A DNA stretch of 64,000 nt from Campanula takesimana (GCA_026119855.1 JAOWBW010001316.1:1-64000); one strand, 5' to 3'; shown: positions 11,231 to 22,914, numbered from the stretch's first letter. Numbers and translations are program-made. The notes: a model not told the origin generated them from the letters alone.

Positions 11231-13410
11231 GGTTCCCTTTCCAGTACCAATATGAAACCAACAATCCTACCACATATCGAGATCTTTCTTAACCATTATT
11301 TAGGTCCCCACCTTCAAGATATGCAGTTATAATTGTTCAAAGTTCAAGTAGAGTTAACAAACAAAACCCATCTAAATTTTAGCAATTGTTTATTGATATA
11401 GGAATGCCTATCTTTAATTTTGTTAGCTAAAATGGCCACAGCCTGTCAGAAATGAAACAACTTTTGTCAAACTCAACTCAATTTGGCCTTAGTCCTAATT
11501 ACTTGGGGCCCTTTGCGTGTATTACTTCCACATTATAGTTCAACTCAAAGAATTTAGAGTGTACTAGTTTTGTGAAGATAAGAATGCAAAGTGTAATAAA
11601 AAATACACTTTACCCATTAAATTGACATGAAATGCTACAGGACATCTACCATGACTGGACTCCTTTATCGGATTGAATGCTGGGCAATTCAGAAAGAACA
11701 CTTTAACAAAATGAGTGTGGCTGGGATAAAAATATAAAGATGGATAAGTGAGGAAGGGGTGAAGTTAGGAAATAAAGAACTTGAAATAAACAAATTTGTG
11801 AGACAGTAAAATTCGTCAAAATAGGAGATAACCATGAAAAAATTCTTATGATGATTTATATGCACCAAAAGAGGGACTATCATGGGCACCCAACATTATA
11901 AAGACAAATAACCAAGTTAGTGGTAGGAAAGGCCATAACTAACATGTACAACTATAAGAGCAGATTAGAATTAAATGTGGCGTATATGATGGTTGGACCA
12001 AACAAAATGCCAAAAAATGTTTTATGCAGTCAACTCACACTGTGAGAAAGACAAAGTTGAATGGAGTTGGAGATATTGTTTGCCACAATTTACTGATTCA
12101 TAATTAAATTTATCCTGGGGTGAGTGGTATTATAGCTATCATTCAAGGATAATGAAAATCGTATGATAGATACGAGGAACTAGTCCTTAATCAACAACTA
12201 GCCAGCGTTCAAAAACATTTTTGTTGGTAAACGAACATTCTTTTTCTCTAAGCAAATAAGGAGAACACAGGCGGATACATATGTCATGCATAACAAATGT
12301 ATCCTTTTCTGATAAGTAAACTAGCGAATTCATTGGGGGTAGAGTACTCAAATAAAGGTCTTCATATCAAATTCATATCTACTTCATTATAGTCGTTGCT
12401 CACAACTAGACAAATCAAAAGAACCCCAGCTCATTGCTAACATCACCTTCAAAAGTTCAGACAATAACTTGGGAGTTCCACATTATCAAAATTATCAACA
12501 TTATAGAAATGTAAATTCTATCGCCAAGTCCAACTGGGTCGACTGCAGAAACAAGAAGTTCCAAATTGGTCCGTGGACTCTCAACTCGTTTGACCTTACT
12601 CGAGACAAACTTGAAGATTGAAAACATTAACAAGTACTCAAATTGAGATGCAAAAGACACGAAGGGAGTGGTACAAACTACCCGACAATGAGCATCTATA
12701 GCTAGTTAATACATAAATAAAATATCCTCCATTGATACTTGCATGTTCAAACTCGCAATCTAAGCTAATCGCATGGCACCAAGCAGTAGTCCATCAAGAG
12801 GATAGAAATAACTAATAATACAACAATTCTACCAAGCTTGTCATCGCCATGACCCACACAAGGTCAAAAACAAGGAAATTTTCCAACGACAGTTCCCTCT
12901 TTCTCAATTTCTAATCTCCGTCACTCCTTAGTCAATCTAAGACCTCCCTGCACCAATGAGGCACTAATTTTCTGGATCAAACCCTTAGTACTCTCACACC
13001 CAATGTCAATCAAACCTTGATCATCACCAAATACCAAACAAACAATTCCTCCCCAATGCTGCCGATTACCAATTAAATTTCTCCTTTTTTTTTTTTTTTT
13101 TTTTTTGCAAATTACCAGTTACCACTACCACACACCAAATGTCCACATCGAGCTCTTTGGCATACATATACCTATAACAATAGCTTCAAATTTATGCAAC
13201 ACACACATACACAAACTCACAGAATTAACAGGATTATTTAAGAATTGAAAAGGCATGCAATGTAGAGCGAACAAGTCCAGACGAAACAATCAAATGGGAA
13301 AAAAATTGAGCAAATTAAGCTGAATTAACTCTCTATAAACTGAATCCTGAGCTAAAATTGGAGCTTAAAGTAAATTAATGATCAATGAAGGGGAAAAACA
13401 TAATAGAAAC

Positions 13411-13570
13411 CTGTGGTTGAGGGCTCGATCTCGATTGTTGAAGCTCGGGAAAAAATGGAGAATGAGCTGTAAAGTTACTGTGAAGAAAAAACACACACTC
13501 TCACACACAGTGAGCTCAATTGTTGAAAAATTTAGCTTAGATTTGAGATTGTGAAGTAGAGAGAGAGTGT
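13411..13570 (-). promoter_or_regulatory. Probable first 5' UTR exon and promoter edge of the FEI-like gene
   Basis: The minus strand is rich in CT/TC repeats (rc of gagagagagaggagagagaag at about 13555-13605), typical of plant leaders, and ends in a good donor at 13411/13410. No ATG-initiated long frame is present. The transcription start is not determined. Confidence 0.4.
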
Positions 13571-15138
13571 GTGATGATGAGAGAGAGAGGAGAGAGAAGA
13601 AGAGATGCTGGAATTAAAAGGGGGGTTTCAGTAGAACCAATGAGAACAGGGTGGTTTCTCACGTGCGAGAGCGACTCTTCGTTCGTGCGACCGACGCTTG
13701 GTTGTAGAGATGAAAGACTTCTTGTGTTAGGGTAAAATGTAGAATATCCACTTGGACCCTTCTATTTATTTTTAAAGTAGATTTACCTCCTTAAAGTTTT
13801 TAGAACTTGATTCTTTTAGAAAGAACTTTTTTATATTGTTAATATCTCGGTAAGATGAGCAAAAAATGAGATGACATTTAGAGACAATGTGTAGTCAGTT
13901 TTCTCGACAAGGCGAGTATAATCAATAGTGCATAACATTGATTAAAAGAAGATTGGAATTACATCGTTAAATTTAGAGTCTAAGAGTACTATTTTGGAAT
14001 CTACATTTTATCTTAGAGTGCTATTTATTTTCACCCTACTTCTTATGTGTTCACGCCACCCCCCACCCACCCACCCACCAGCCACCCCACACCCACCCAC
14101 CAAAAATAAAGCGCCCCATTATCACCAACCCAAATACATCCCCCTTATTCCTCTGAGCACCACTTTCCCCCCACCTCTCATTCTTTCTCATACTAACCCG
14201 CAAACTGATGCAGGTGACACTAGAGGAGAAAAACAAACTAAGAAACAAGATAACCCGACATTCTTATAGGTAGTAGTTGAAAGGAGAAGCGAAGAGGAGG
14301 CAGAGATGAATGAGAAAGTGTTGTAGGGTGATTTGGCCGCAGGGGCGGATCTAGCCCTATAGATGGGGTGGCAAGTGCATCCGCTGAAATCCTAGCTCTG
14401 GTAACAAAAAAAATCTCACATATTTTTATAATATATACTATTGAAAGTGCAACAATGACAAATAAGGGTAAAATTGTTAATTGCTTTAATAAAATTTATA
14501 TACGTATGACATTTTAAATTTTTTATTATATATTTAAAAATACAATTAATGCGTATAAATGACTTATGTATTTTTAAAAAGAATTTATTTATCTAAATAA
14601 TTAGTAAATAATTTTGTAAAAGATAGTTCACAAATAATCAATGAGAATATAATTGATATACAAAATCAATATTTTTTTGGAAATAGTAAAACGTTAAGTA
14701 TTTTGAAACAAAACTTAATTTCTAAAACGTAAAGTATTTTGTGTCCAACCCTGGTTTGGACAAGTCTCATTCTGCCATTTTGAGTTTTTGTTTCATTTCA
14801 CTTACCTTTTTTTATATATATAAATTTTATTAAAGCAATTGACAATTTTGTGTTCCTTTTTTGCTCAAAATATATAATGTGGAGCTTGCTCATATTGATA
14901 TTTCTTATATTGGCATATATTTTGAGACGAATGGATTAGTATGTTCATAGACACTTTTGCTCTTGTTTTTTTTATTATACCCCCATTCATTTATTGAAAA
15001 CTATCTTGCTTAATCATTTGATTATATAGGTAACTGAATTTTTCTAGGGGTATATGAGTCTTTTTTATATGTATTAATTAAATTTCTAAATATGTGTGAA
15101 AAAATCTAAAACGACATGTAATTTGAAACAGGTGGAGT
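13571..15138. other. Upstream region: C-rich tract, AT-rich sequence
   Basis: Likely promoter and intergenic sequence. It contains a (CCCA)n-like tract at 14055-14105 and AT-rich sequence from 14400 to 15130. At 14340 the words caggggcggatctag look like one end of a DNA transposon, but no partner end was found. No gene seen. Confidence 0.45.
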
Positions 15139-16769
15139 TGTTGGTCCTAAAGACACAACAAGGGTATGAAAAGAGGCTAGAGGGGGGGTGAATAGCCTAT
15201 TTAAAATTTTAACCCTTTTTCAAAATTCAACCAAGTGCTTACAATCTTGAGTTTGCGGTCAAGTAAAAACCACACGGTCAAGGTGTAATATGCACAGCGG
15301 AAGTTTTCGATAGAAATGAGGTAAGGTTGTTTTTGACAAAATCTCTAAGTATAGAAGCTCACTCACGGTCAAGAGGTTCCGGTCGAGTGAGATGCGGTCA
15401 GAGTATTGCGGTCAAGAGATTTGCGGTCAAGATAAGGTTGAGTTTGAAAGTTGTTATTTTAGAAGTTTTGGCAAATGATAAGTTAGTCAGATTTTAACTT
15501 AGGCAATATGGAGAACATACAAACACAATTCACAACAGTTCATAAATCTGAAAGATCAAAACACTAAACGACAAACAAGATTAATATGAATAATAAAGAA
15601 CAAGATGAGCAATACTTGAAACTAAATTTGCAGAAATTAAAGACCAGTAAGAAAATGACACAAGTATTTGGAAATGTTCGATCTGTTAAAAGATCTACGT
15701 CATTTACCAAGATGGTCAGTCTTGGATTTTGAATAGAGGAATATATTGATTCTTGAGTGTACAGATTACAGAGATGAAGTATTGAATCAACACCTACTTT
15801 CTATGAAGTTTAAATCCTAGACATAGACCAGTGTATCCCTTTTGATTCAATCTATGTGATTGATCAATTGGGGTGAGAGTGTGTGTAAGAATCAGAAACT
15901 CTTTAAAATCTATATGATTTAGAGCCTAAAGAATCTTAGGTGTTACAAGGCTTTGAGATGACTTAAGTTTTGCTGGAGATCTTTGAAGATTTGAAGGTGA
16001 GTTCTTGAAGATTCAAAGGATTCTGGAAATCTTGAGTTATGATCTTCAATCACCAAATATTTCAACAGCAATTTCTCTCTTTGAATCTCAGCAATGTTCA
16101 ATGAAGAACTTAAAGGCTATTTATAGCCTTGAATGAGAAAATAGCTGTTGGGATTACTTGGGCTCCAAGTTGAAGGACAATGTGCTGTTGAATTCTGATT
16201 GGAGCTCATTCTGAGTTTGTCCTTTTTGCAGAGAAGGGGTGGTCCCACTTAGATGGATTCAAATTTGAATTACTTGGGATCCAAGTTGAAGGACAATGAG
16301 CTGTTGAATTCTGATTGGAGCTCAGTCTGAGTTTGTCTTTTTTGCAGAGAAGAGGTGGTCCCACTAAGATGAATTCAAATTTGAATTACTTGGGGTCCAA
16401 GTTCTGCAACGTTCTAAACTAACCATAGTTTGACCAAGGTTAAGTTTGAACAAACTTAGGTTTCTTGGACAACTTCTTCACTTGCGGTCAAGGCCTCACG
16501 GTCGAGAGATTCACGGTTAGGTCTACCACGGTCAGGTGATCTACCATGGTCAAGTGAATTCACGGTCAAGGTCTTGACCACTAAAATTCCAGACTTAGAA
16601 ATTTTTTAAGTCATATCAGTCTATAGCCTATACTACTAAAGTGGACTATTCTAAAAATGAAGTTTAACACTTCTTACAATATATCCTAAAGTCCACAAAA
16701 GATAAAATTAGGTTATGTGATCAATCAAATTTAGGTAATAGGAGTGGTTTATAATAAGCATACCCAACA
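15139..16769 (-). mobile_element. LTR of a minus-strand retrotransposon, 1631 bp
   Basis: The ends are tgttgg...ccaaca, a 6-bp inverted repeat with TG..CA. Directly outside the right end, the minus strand reads a polypurine tract cagggggtgat (16780-16770), as expected upstream of a 3' LTR. Inside is a roughly 120-bp imperfect tandem duplication (about 16145-16260 and 16262-16385). Repeats of cggtcaa/cggtcag occur at about 15255-15440 and 16480-16590. The matching 5' LTR is not in the window. Confidence 0.72.
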
Positions 16770-16780
16770 ATCACCCCCTG
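16770..16780 (-). other. Polypurine tract of the minus-strand retrotransposon
   Basis: Read on the minus strand as cagggggtgat, immediately before the LTR start TGTTGG. This is where plus-strand DNA synthesis would be primed in an LTR retrotransposon. Confidence 0.65.
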
Positions 16781-17195
16781 TTTGATTGAGACCATTACCT
16801 ACTATAACAAAGGCTAATTCATTGTACTTGGTAATAACATGTTTTCAAGAAATATTATTTTATTAAATATCATGCCCCAAGTCAATGCACACCCTAAGCC
16901 AGTGTCATATATTTCTATCAGCCTAAAATGATAAACAAAATTCTAATCCTAGCAAGATAGAAATATAAGTTTGAATGCATTTTAGAAACAACAATAAGGA
17001 TGCAAATGCATCAAACAAACATTAAGGGCACTCCAAAGAAATATAACCATTAAGGCAAGAGGAGTGCAGAGTCAAAAGAGAGATTAAGTTTTACAGACCA
17101 TAATAAAAACAAACAGAAATAAAGATTGTTTTAAACATCACCAAATTGTTTTAACATGACCACACAGAGTCAGTTCAAATGGTAGGACAAGTTCC

Positions 17196-18179
17196 TTAAA
17201 ATTTCCTTGAGAACCCAACACCAAGAATGATGATGGGATTGTTGAGGTCATTGATCTCCAGGAAGTCAAGGCTGTTCATGATTGGAAATTCGAAGCTATC
17301 TTCGCCTTCATCTTCATCTTCTCTAGCAATCCTCTTTCCATGTCCGGTCGCTTGATTTTGAGAGGAGGAGCCTTGAGATGCGGCAATGTTGTCCACGGTC
17401 AATTGAAGGGTTGAAATCTTGTTGATCACTTCCTGCACATTTGTGTTAGAAATTTCATAGACCCTATCAATTTTAGAAGTTTGACCTTCAAGCCTTTGAG
17501 TGTGGACTTGCATAGCTTGTCTCATCGCTTCTATCTTTGGCATGAACTTATCAGCGACCGTTAACAACCCAACAGAAATACAGGCATTGATTTCTGCCTT
17601 GAGAGAGGTCTTCACTTTATCCATTTTCTCAAATAGAAAATTCTTATTGCTAGACATCACCTTTGACATTTCTTTGCCAGCTTCATCAATAATCTTGACC
17701 ACAGAACGGTCAATGGCATTCGATTGTGACTTGAGTTCTTCTTTGAGATTAGCACGGGAAAGAGAAGCGGTTGAGGTGGATGCGGTCATAGCAAAGATTG
17801 GATTCACGGTAGCTAGGTTTTCAAGAATGGCCTTTGATATAGTCTGACTCTCCCCCTCAATGGTCTCAACAATAGAATAGGTGACTTGCTGCTGAAAAGA
17901 TGTATTTGAGGCTTTGAGTTGATCAACCTCATTCTGCAGTTTTACTTGATTTGCAGCAAGCTTGGCTACCTCAGTCTGAACGTCCAAGTTGACTTGAGTT
18001 AGGAACTCAACAGCGGTCAACAAGTGAGTCAGTAGGTCGACTGAGGTACCAGGAGCGGTCGGAGAAGCTTGAGTAGTACGAGGGGGTGAGAGAGCAGGAG
18101 ACTTGATCAAATCATCATCATGGTCACTAGGTATACGATCATCTGTAGTACCTTGACCGGTACCCTCAATCTCTATCAC
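17196..18179 (-). CDS. Retrotransposon 3' ORF with coiled coil (envelope-position ORF)
   Basis: A 327-codon open frame just upstream of the polypurine tract and 3' LTR, where Ty1-copia SIRE/Maximus elements carry an envelope-like ORF. The N-terminus is acidic and Ser/Pro/Thr-rich (residues 1-50). The middle (about 60-280) is long amphipathic heptad-like sequence predicted as coiled coil, with QLKASNTSFQQQV and KMDKVKTSLKAE. The C-terminus has an acidic patch (REDEDEGEDSFEF). I see no signal peptide, transmembrane segment or catalytic motif. The upstream end is cut at about 18200, where a different LTR element begins, so the protein is probably 5'-truncated. Assignment to a retroelement rests on position; function is unknown. 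Confidence 0.5.
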   Translation of the reverse strand: MIEIEGTGQGTTDDRIPSDHDDDLIKSPALSPPRTTQASPTAPGTSVDLLTHLLTAVEFLTQVNLDVQTEVAKLAANQVKLQNEVDQLKASNTSFQQQVTYSIVETIEGESQTISKAILENLATVNPIFAMTASTSTASLSRANLKEELKSQSNAIDRSVVKIIDEAGKEMSKVMSSNKNFLFEKMDKVKTSLKAEINACISVGLLTVADKFMPKIEAMRQAMQVHTQRLEGQTSKIDRVYEISNTNVQEVINKISTLQLTVDNIAASQGSSSQNQATGHGKRIAREDEDEGEDSFEFPIMNSLDFLEINDLNNPIIILGVGFSRKF

Positions 18180-18307
18180 ATCATCAGGCTTTTCAACCTC
18201 AGCGGTATATATTTAGATAAACAAAGAAATAAAAGAATTAACTAAAAAAATAATAAAAACTAAAAAACTATTTACACTATCTACGCAAACTTGTTAACCT
18301 AATCAAG

Positions 18308-18325
18308 TCCCCAGCAACGGCGCCA
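18308..18325 (-). other. Athila/Tat-type primer-binding site
   Basis: The minus strand reads TGGCGCCGTTGCTGGGGA, the sequence found beside LTRs of plant Ty3-gypsy Athila/Tat elements (usual form TGGCGCCGTTGCCGGGGA). It lies 6 nt inside the LTR end at 18332. The expected internal region to the left has been replaced by the other retroelement. Confidence 0.75.
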
Positions 18326-18331
18326 AAAACT

Positions 18332-19823
18332 TGATGGAAAAAATCTCCCTCTAATTAAATTAACCTAGCAAGTGTATTAGTTACCGGTGTAGTGGTATGC
18401 ACAAGAAAGGGTCGAATCCACAGAGATTAGATTGGAAAACAAGAATGTTTAAAAACAGAAAATAAATAAATAGGGGTTTTAGTTTGATTGTTTATTAAAC
18501 TACTAAAGCAAGAAATAATTAAACTAAGAAAACAAATAAAAGCAAGAATTAATAAAGATTAATAATTAGATTCACGAATTGAGTTCACAAATACTTTCAC
18601 TCTATGCTATGCTTCAAAATAATAAGATCAATCTCTTTCTTGGGTTCGTTCACGTTAGTAAGAATTGGGACGGTCCGGTCGCCGGATTGCAATCCTTTTA
18701 TTTCTTTTATATTATACTTTCCGCTAGGTCTATACAACATGCAAGAAATTCATGAAGCACTAAAGAACACATGAACCTAAATCCTTTTGACTTCCGCTAG
18801 GTCCTCAATTGAATTTAATCATCAAAATACTGGTCAACGTATAATCACCCACGCTAGTGTAGTAATATATACCCAATAACTCTAAAGTCAATTTATATCT
18901 TAACATATAATTGAAACTAAAGAATTTAGCATGAAGAATATTTAATGAACAAGAATTAATATTGAATGGAAGAATTAAATCTATAGCATAGAGATCTAGT
19001 ATTTGTTACTACCAATCCATGAATCTAAGAATTTAGCTACTCATAAAATCAAGAACAAAGAATAAATTAAAGAACATCAAAACCTGAATTAATTGATAAA
19101 TCCTTGATTACAATCCTTGAATCTTGAATAAAGTATGTCTAAAGTATAATATATGGAGTGTTATATTTATACTAGGGCTAAGGAGGTGTAAAAATATGAA
19201 AAACCCTAGGATTCCTTGTTCAAAAAGGAGAAATAAAGTGTTGGTGGCCGGAATTCCCCAGGAGCCCTTGGTATTTTTGAGTTTCCAGAAAATCCCTCCG
19301 AAAATTCCCCAAATGTCCTCCAAAAATTTTAGAAAAGCCCTTGGAAGTTTGGAAATTACTGAAAAGCCCATAATATTTTGCATAATTCCCCAAAGGTCCC
19401 TGGAAAATTCCTCTAAGGTCCCTGAGTAGGCGCCTGCCCGCTTTGAGAGTGGGCGCTCACCCGCTTGATCAGCCCACTTGGCAATTCGGAGCTCAAGTGT
19501 GTGATTTGTACTTTTTACGCGTAAACTTTCGAAGGCCATAACTTTTTCATACGAACTCCAATTTGGACGTGTAAACTATCGTTGGAAAGATCTTTTCGAG
19601 TACTATCCAATGGAATTGATTTCTAAGAGGTCACATATTTTATCATTATTTTCTGGTCCGCTCTTTATCCTTCTTTTTCGCACTTTAACGTACATGAATC
19701 CGTGCATTCTTTTGCTCCTTCCCTATACTCATAAACACTCAAAAAACCATCAAAACACCCAATATTGAGCATCTAATAAGTCATAGAAATATATGATTTG
19801 GATGGGTAAAAACACATCCATCA
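18332..19823 (-). mobile_element. Athila/Tat-like LTR, copy 1, 1492 bp
   Basis: The termini are tgatgg...ccatca, a 6-bp inverted repeat. The primer-binding site adjoins on the left, so on the minus strand this is a 5' LTR. A second copy lies at 48158-48837 plus 52861-53146. Contains a GC-rich tract gcgcctgcccgc...gggcgctcacccgc near 19430-19465. The open frames at 19108-19539 are LTR sequence, not genes. Confidence 0.78.
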
Positions 19824-21219
19824 CTACTTCTCACGATCAAGCAAGTAGTATGTGTATTCTCATACTAATCATGGTCTATCTCTCGATGATCCATGAATTA
19901 GTAAGAATCTGTTAAGTTTATAAAAATCCACATACTTTCCACTCAAGGAACATCCCTAGGCCATTAATCTACTCTCGTGATTAATAGAAACCCAGTTTAC
20001 TTCATATGGATCCGCTAGTCGAGATTCTCCGTAGGGATGGAAATTTGATCGAACTCGATCCGAACCCAAAGGCGATTCTCCCCGAAAAAGTAGGGTTCGA
20101 GTTGTAATTTTCATGACCCGAACGGGTTAGGGTCGGGTTCGGGTTTTGATATTGACCCGCCGTGACCCGACCCGACCCGCATGTACAAAGTCAAGATATT
20201 ATGTTAGTTAATCATATCATATGTTGTTCAATTTATTTTTATAGTTGTTTTTTAGTGAGGTTTAATGATTTTAAACTAATTTCTATAACTAATTAAAATT
20301 TAAGCTTATACATAGATTGGACCCAAGCAAATATGGGCTAAAATTTTTATAATTTTGTACGCTTCAGGTCGGGTCGGATTCAGGTTTTCTTGTCTTTCGG
20401 GTCGGGTCGGGTTCGGGTCACTCGTTTTGGCATTAGGGTCAGGTTCGGTTTTGGCGAAACCCGCCCCGAACCCGACCCGTTGCCATCCATAATTCCCCGC
20501 TAGGTCCTTCTCTCGACTAACTAGGCTTCATACTAATCATGGACGTCATCATGGTCGTAGGCGTTAGTTACAATATGAAGAATTTTTTTTAAGATGAAGA
20601 GAAAAAAAGAGCATGAATTAAAGCAATGAACACATGAAGTTGAGTATCCAACCCCAAGAAAAAGGGGGATAACTCACAAGCCATTGTTAAAATTATCAAG
20701 ATGAATTATAAATAGGACATAAATTAAAATGGAGAAGAATGATACTTATTCACAATAGTTGTAGAGAAAACAAGGAATGAAGGGAAACCTCAAGAACTTT
20801 TATTTCTTCCACTCAGAATTTTTCTCAAGAACACCTCAATAAATGGAGAATAATAATGTTAAGAGACTATAATTTCACTAGAGTAATGTTACAATAAAAA
20901 TATGGATACTTTCTAGATAACCTAAAATGCTATCAAAGTATTCTTATATAGGTCTTGGGACTAAAAGGCATGTCAATTCCCGGATCCAACACCAAGAGGT
21001 GCCTTTTGGAAGTCACTGGATCAGAGGAGGTATGGTCCGGTCGGGTATAGAGAATGGTCCGACCGGACCATAGCCTTCAAAATCTAGAAATCTCTTTGTG
21101 GGCATATGGAGTCAGTTGGATTTGGCAGAGGATTTATGATGGGCAAAATAACCTCTCACGGAATAAGAAAAAGTTTTGAATTTTAAAATCATAATCCTGG
21201 TTTAATTTGGACTCCATGG
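19824..21219. other. Further retroelement-like debris with an inserted MITE
   Basis: Apart from the MITE at 20032-20491, this stretch is non-coding. Repeated words (ccgctaggtcc, catactaatcatgg) recur here and in the Athila-like LTR, suggesting internal or LTR sequence of a related element. Paired words tggtccggtcgg and ggtccgaccggacc occur at 21030-21070. No gene seen. Confidence 0.4.
20032..20491. mobile_element. MITE rich in gggtcgggt words, 460 bp, near-exact 8-bp TSD
   Basis: The ends are tagggatggaaat and gttgccatccata, imperfect inverted repeats. Flanks are attctccg (20024-20031) and attccccg (20492-20499), 7 of 8 identical. Both subterminal regions carry many copies of gacccgacccg / cgggtcgggt, so the arms can pair. 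Interior AT-rich, non-coding. Confidence 0.75.
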
Positions 21220-22203
21220 CATAGTTATTAAAGTCCAAGGCGCACCAAGGTGCAAAAGGTGTGCCCGGAGCCTAGGCGCAAAGAGCAAGGCGGGCGCGCG
21301 CCCGAGTGATGAAGCCCACAATAATGCCTTAAAATACTAAAATTATAGTATACATACAACATTAAGATAAGAAATAATAGTATTTCCTCTATAGTTACCG
21401 AGAACTCCCAACCCCCCCCCCCTCGTCCCACGTCCCGGGAACACTCGTCCCGGGTTCACAAGGGAACTCGACCCAAGTACTCAAACAATCGTACCGGAAA
21501 ATAAACGATCAGCAACTTAGAATCCTGTCTGCATTTACAATCTTTTATGGTTATCCACATTTACATTATAGTCTTTTATCTCCCTAACAATATATCTATA
21601 CGTAAGTGTGTGTGTGTATGTTAATATATTCAACTTAGTGATATGTTTCCAATAAAGTGCGTACCACGTTCCTAATTGATCCTACCCCCAGCGTACCCAA
21701 AATTTACTAAGTCACGTTCCTTGTTCCCGTACCCATCCCGCGTCCCAAAATGTCCCACGTTCCTGGTAACTATGATTTCCTCCATCCCAAAATGAATATC
21801 CAAAAACATTAAAAAGATTCTTGTTAACAAGAGCAAATAATAAAATGAATTTTCAATTTGAGACGAAACATGAGCAAATAAAAATGAATATTCATTTGGG
21901 ACGGAAAAAGAGCAAATAAAAGAAATGTATATTCATTTTGAGATGAAGGGAGCAATATACATGAATTTTAGTAATTGACATATCAATTTTAAAAGTTCAA
22001 AAATACGTATCAAATATCCAATTGGAGTATGGTAAAAAGGTGATGTTTTCAAAAAGTTCAAAACAGCGCCTTGCCTAGCACCGCTGAGGCTTCAATGCCG
22101 CGCCTCTCTGCACCCTGGACCTAGGCTCACCTTAGGCTCCAATGTCGCGCGTCTCTGCGCCCGGGGCCTAGGCGCGTGCCTAGGAGGGATTTTAATAACT
22201 ATG
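21220..22203. mobile_element. MITE C, 984 bp, carrying a nested MITE
   Basis: The tips are catagttattaaag and ttttaataactatg. Flanks are ctccatgg (21212-21219) and ctccatcg (22204-22211), 7 of 8 identical. Subterminal GC-rich blocks match copies A and B. A second, unrelated element (21390-21774) is inserted within it, and degenerate Stowaway-like words (cctccatcccaaaatgaatat) follow. Without the nested insert it would be about 590 bp. Confidence 0.8.
21390..21774. mobile_element. MITE with atagttacc tips, copy 2, exact 8-bp TSD, nested in MITE C
   Basis: The tips are tatagttaccg and ctggtaactatg. The direct repeat atttcctc flanks exactly (21382-21389 and 21775-21782). Matches the reverse complement of the element at 9862-10465. 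It inserted after MITE C. Confidence 0.86.
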
Positions 22204-22914
22204 CTCCATCGGTGTCCAACACTAACTAAGATACTGATTTTTTCCCCTCTATCCCAGATTTTGCGATCAAATTGGTACCCCACCACAAATTCCTCCTCTG
22301 TTACCAAAGAACAAGTGCTCCTGTTGCACTCCATTCATGAAAAGAGATTTGATTTGGGAAATATCATCTTCAATAATGTTGCGAGCTTTGCTGAAACCCC
22401 TAACACCACTTGTCGGTTTCCCAATCCTAGTCTCATTTATAATATGTTGGAATCCCAAGGTGTTGCAGATATTCAGGGGGAGAGTCTATGTGAGTTACCT
22501 AATCCTTTCTGCCGGCCCCAAACCATGTTTGCTCCTTCTAGGTATAATGATGTTGATGAACCTGTTGATCCAGCTGGTCAGACATTTGCCTCATCAACTG
22601 GCTCATCAACTGACAAGAAAGTTCTCCTGGCTCAATTCACTCAAACTCAGTCCCAGGCAAATTCTCTCAAGGCTGAAATTGCATCTCTTCAAGCTAGTAT
22701 TACAGGGAAACAGATCTTGGTAGACAGTCTGGAGAGTTCACTGCTACGACTCAAGGAGTTATTGGATCTTGGTGGTTCCTCTCAAAAAGGGGGAGAAGAT
22801 GGAACAGATATCGCAGTTGGTGGCACATCAAATTCAGGGGAGAAATGGTTGTGTTCAGTGGCAGTATTACAGATGGTTCATCCTATATCTGTCTTGTTTT
22901 TGCTTTTGTTTTGA
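22201..22914 (+). CDS. Retrotransposon-associated ORF with C-terminal coiled coil, 5' end replaced by MITE
   Basis: A 237-codon frame. Residues about 20-90 (RSNWYPTTNSSSVTKEQVLLL, then HSIHEKRFDLGNIIFNNV) resemble proteins annotated in plants as putative plant transposon protein. Residues about 140-190 form a coiled coil (ANSLKAEIASLQASI). A retro polypurine-like tract (ataggggagattg, about 23047) and LTR-like sequence follow, so this is a 3' ORF of an LTR element, by position like the ORF at 17196-18179. The first ATG is the last three bases of MITE C, so the true N-terminus is lost. The last 25 residues run hydrophobic (ISVLFLLLF). Function unknown. Confidence 0.45.
   Translation: MLHRCPTLTKILIFSPLSQILRSNWYPTTNSSSVTKEQVLLLHSIHEKRFDLGNIIFNNVASFAETPNTTCRFPNPSLIYNMLESQGVADIQGESLCELPNPFCRPQTMFAPSRYNDVDEPVDPAGQTFASSTGSSTDKKVLLAQFTQTQSQANSLKAEIASLQASITGKQILVDSLESSLLRLKELLDLGGSSQKGGEDGTDIAVGGTSNSGEKWLCSVAVLQMVHPISVLFLLLF

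Larger units (their letters stand above)
7415..13410 (-). other. Probable 5' UTR intron of the FEI-like gene, about 6 kb
   Basis: A good donor (ccacag/gtttct, at 13411/13410) and an acceptor at 7415-7416 bracket this stretch. It contains repeats D, B and the (CA)n-bearing MITE, plus degraded LTR-like sequence (about 7960-9060 and 10900-11230). From 11231 to 13082 I see only AT-rich unique-looking sequence without coding. A poly(T) run of about 24 lies at 13083-13106. Intron status is inferred from splice signals only and needs a transcript. Confidence 0.45.

Noticed and set aside
14339..14420. caggggcggatctag as the end of a DNA transposon
   Set aside because: No matching opposite end or TSD was found within 1.5 kb.
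19108..19539. 143-residue frame in the Athila-like LTR
   Set aside because: It lies wholly inside the LTR and is broken in LTR copy 2.
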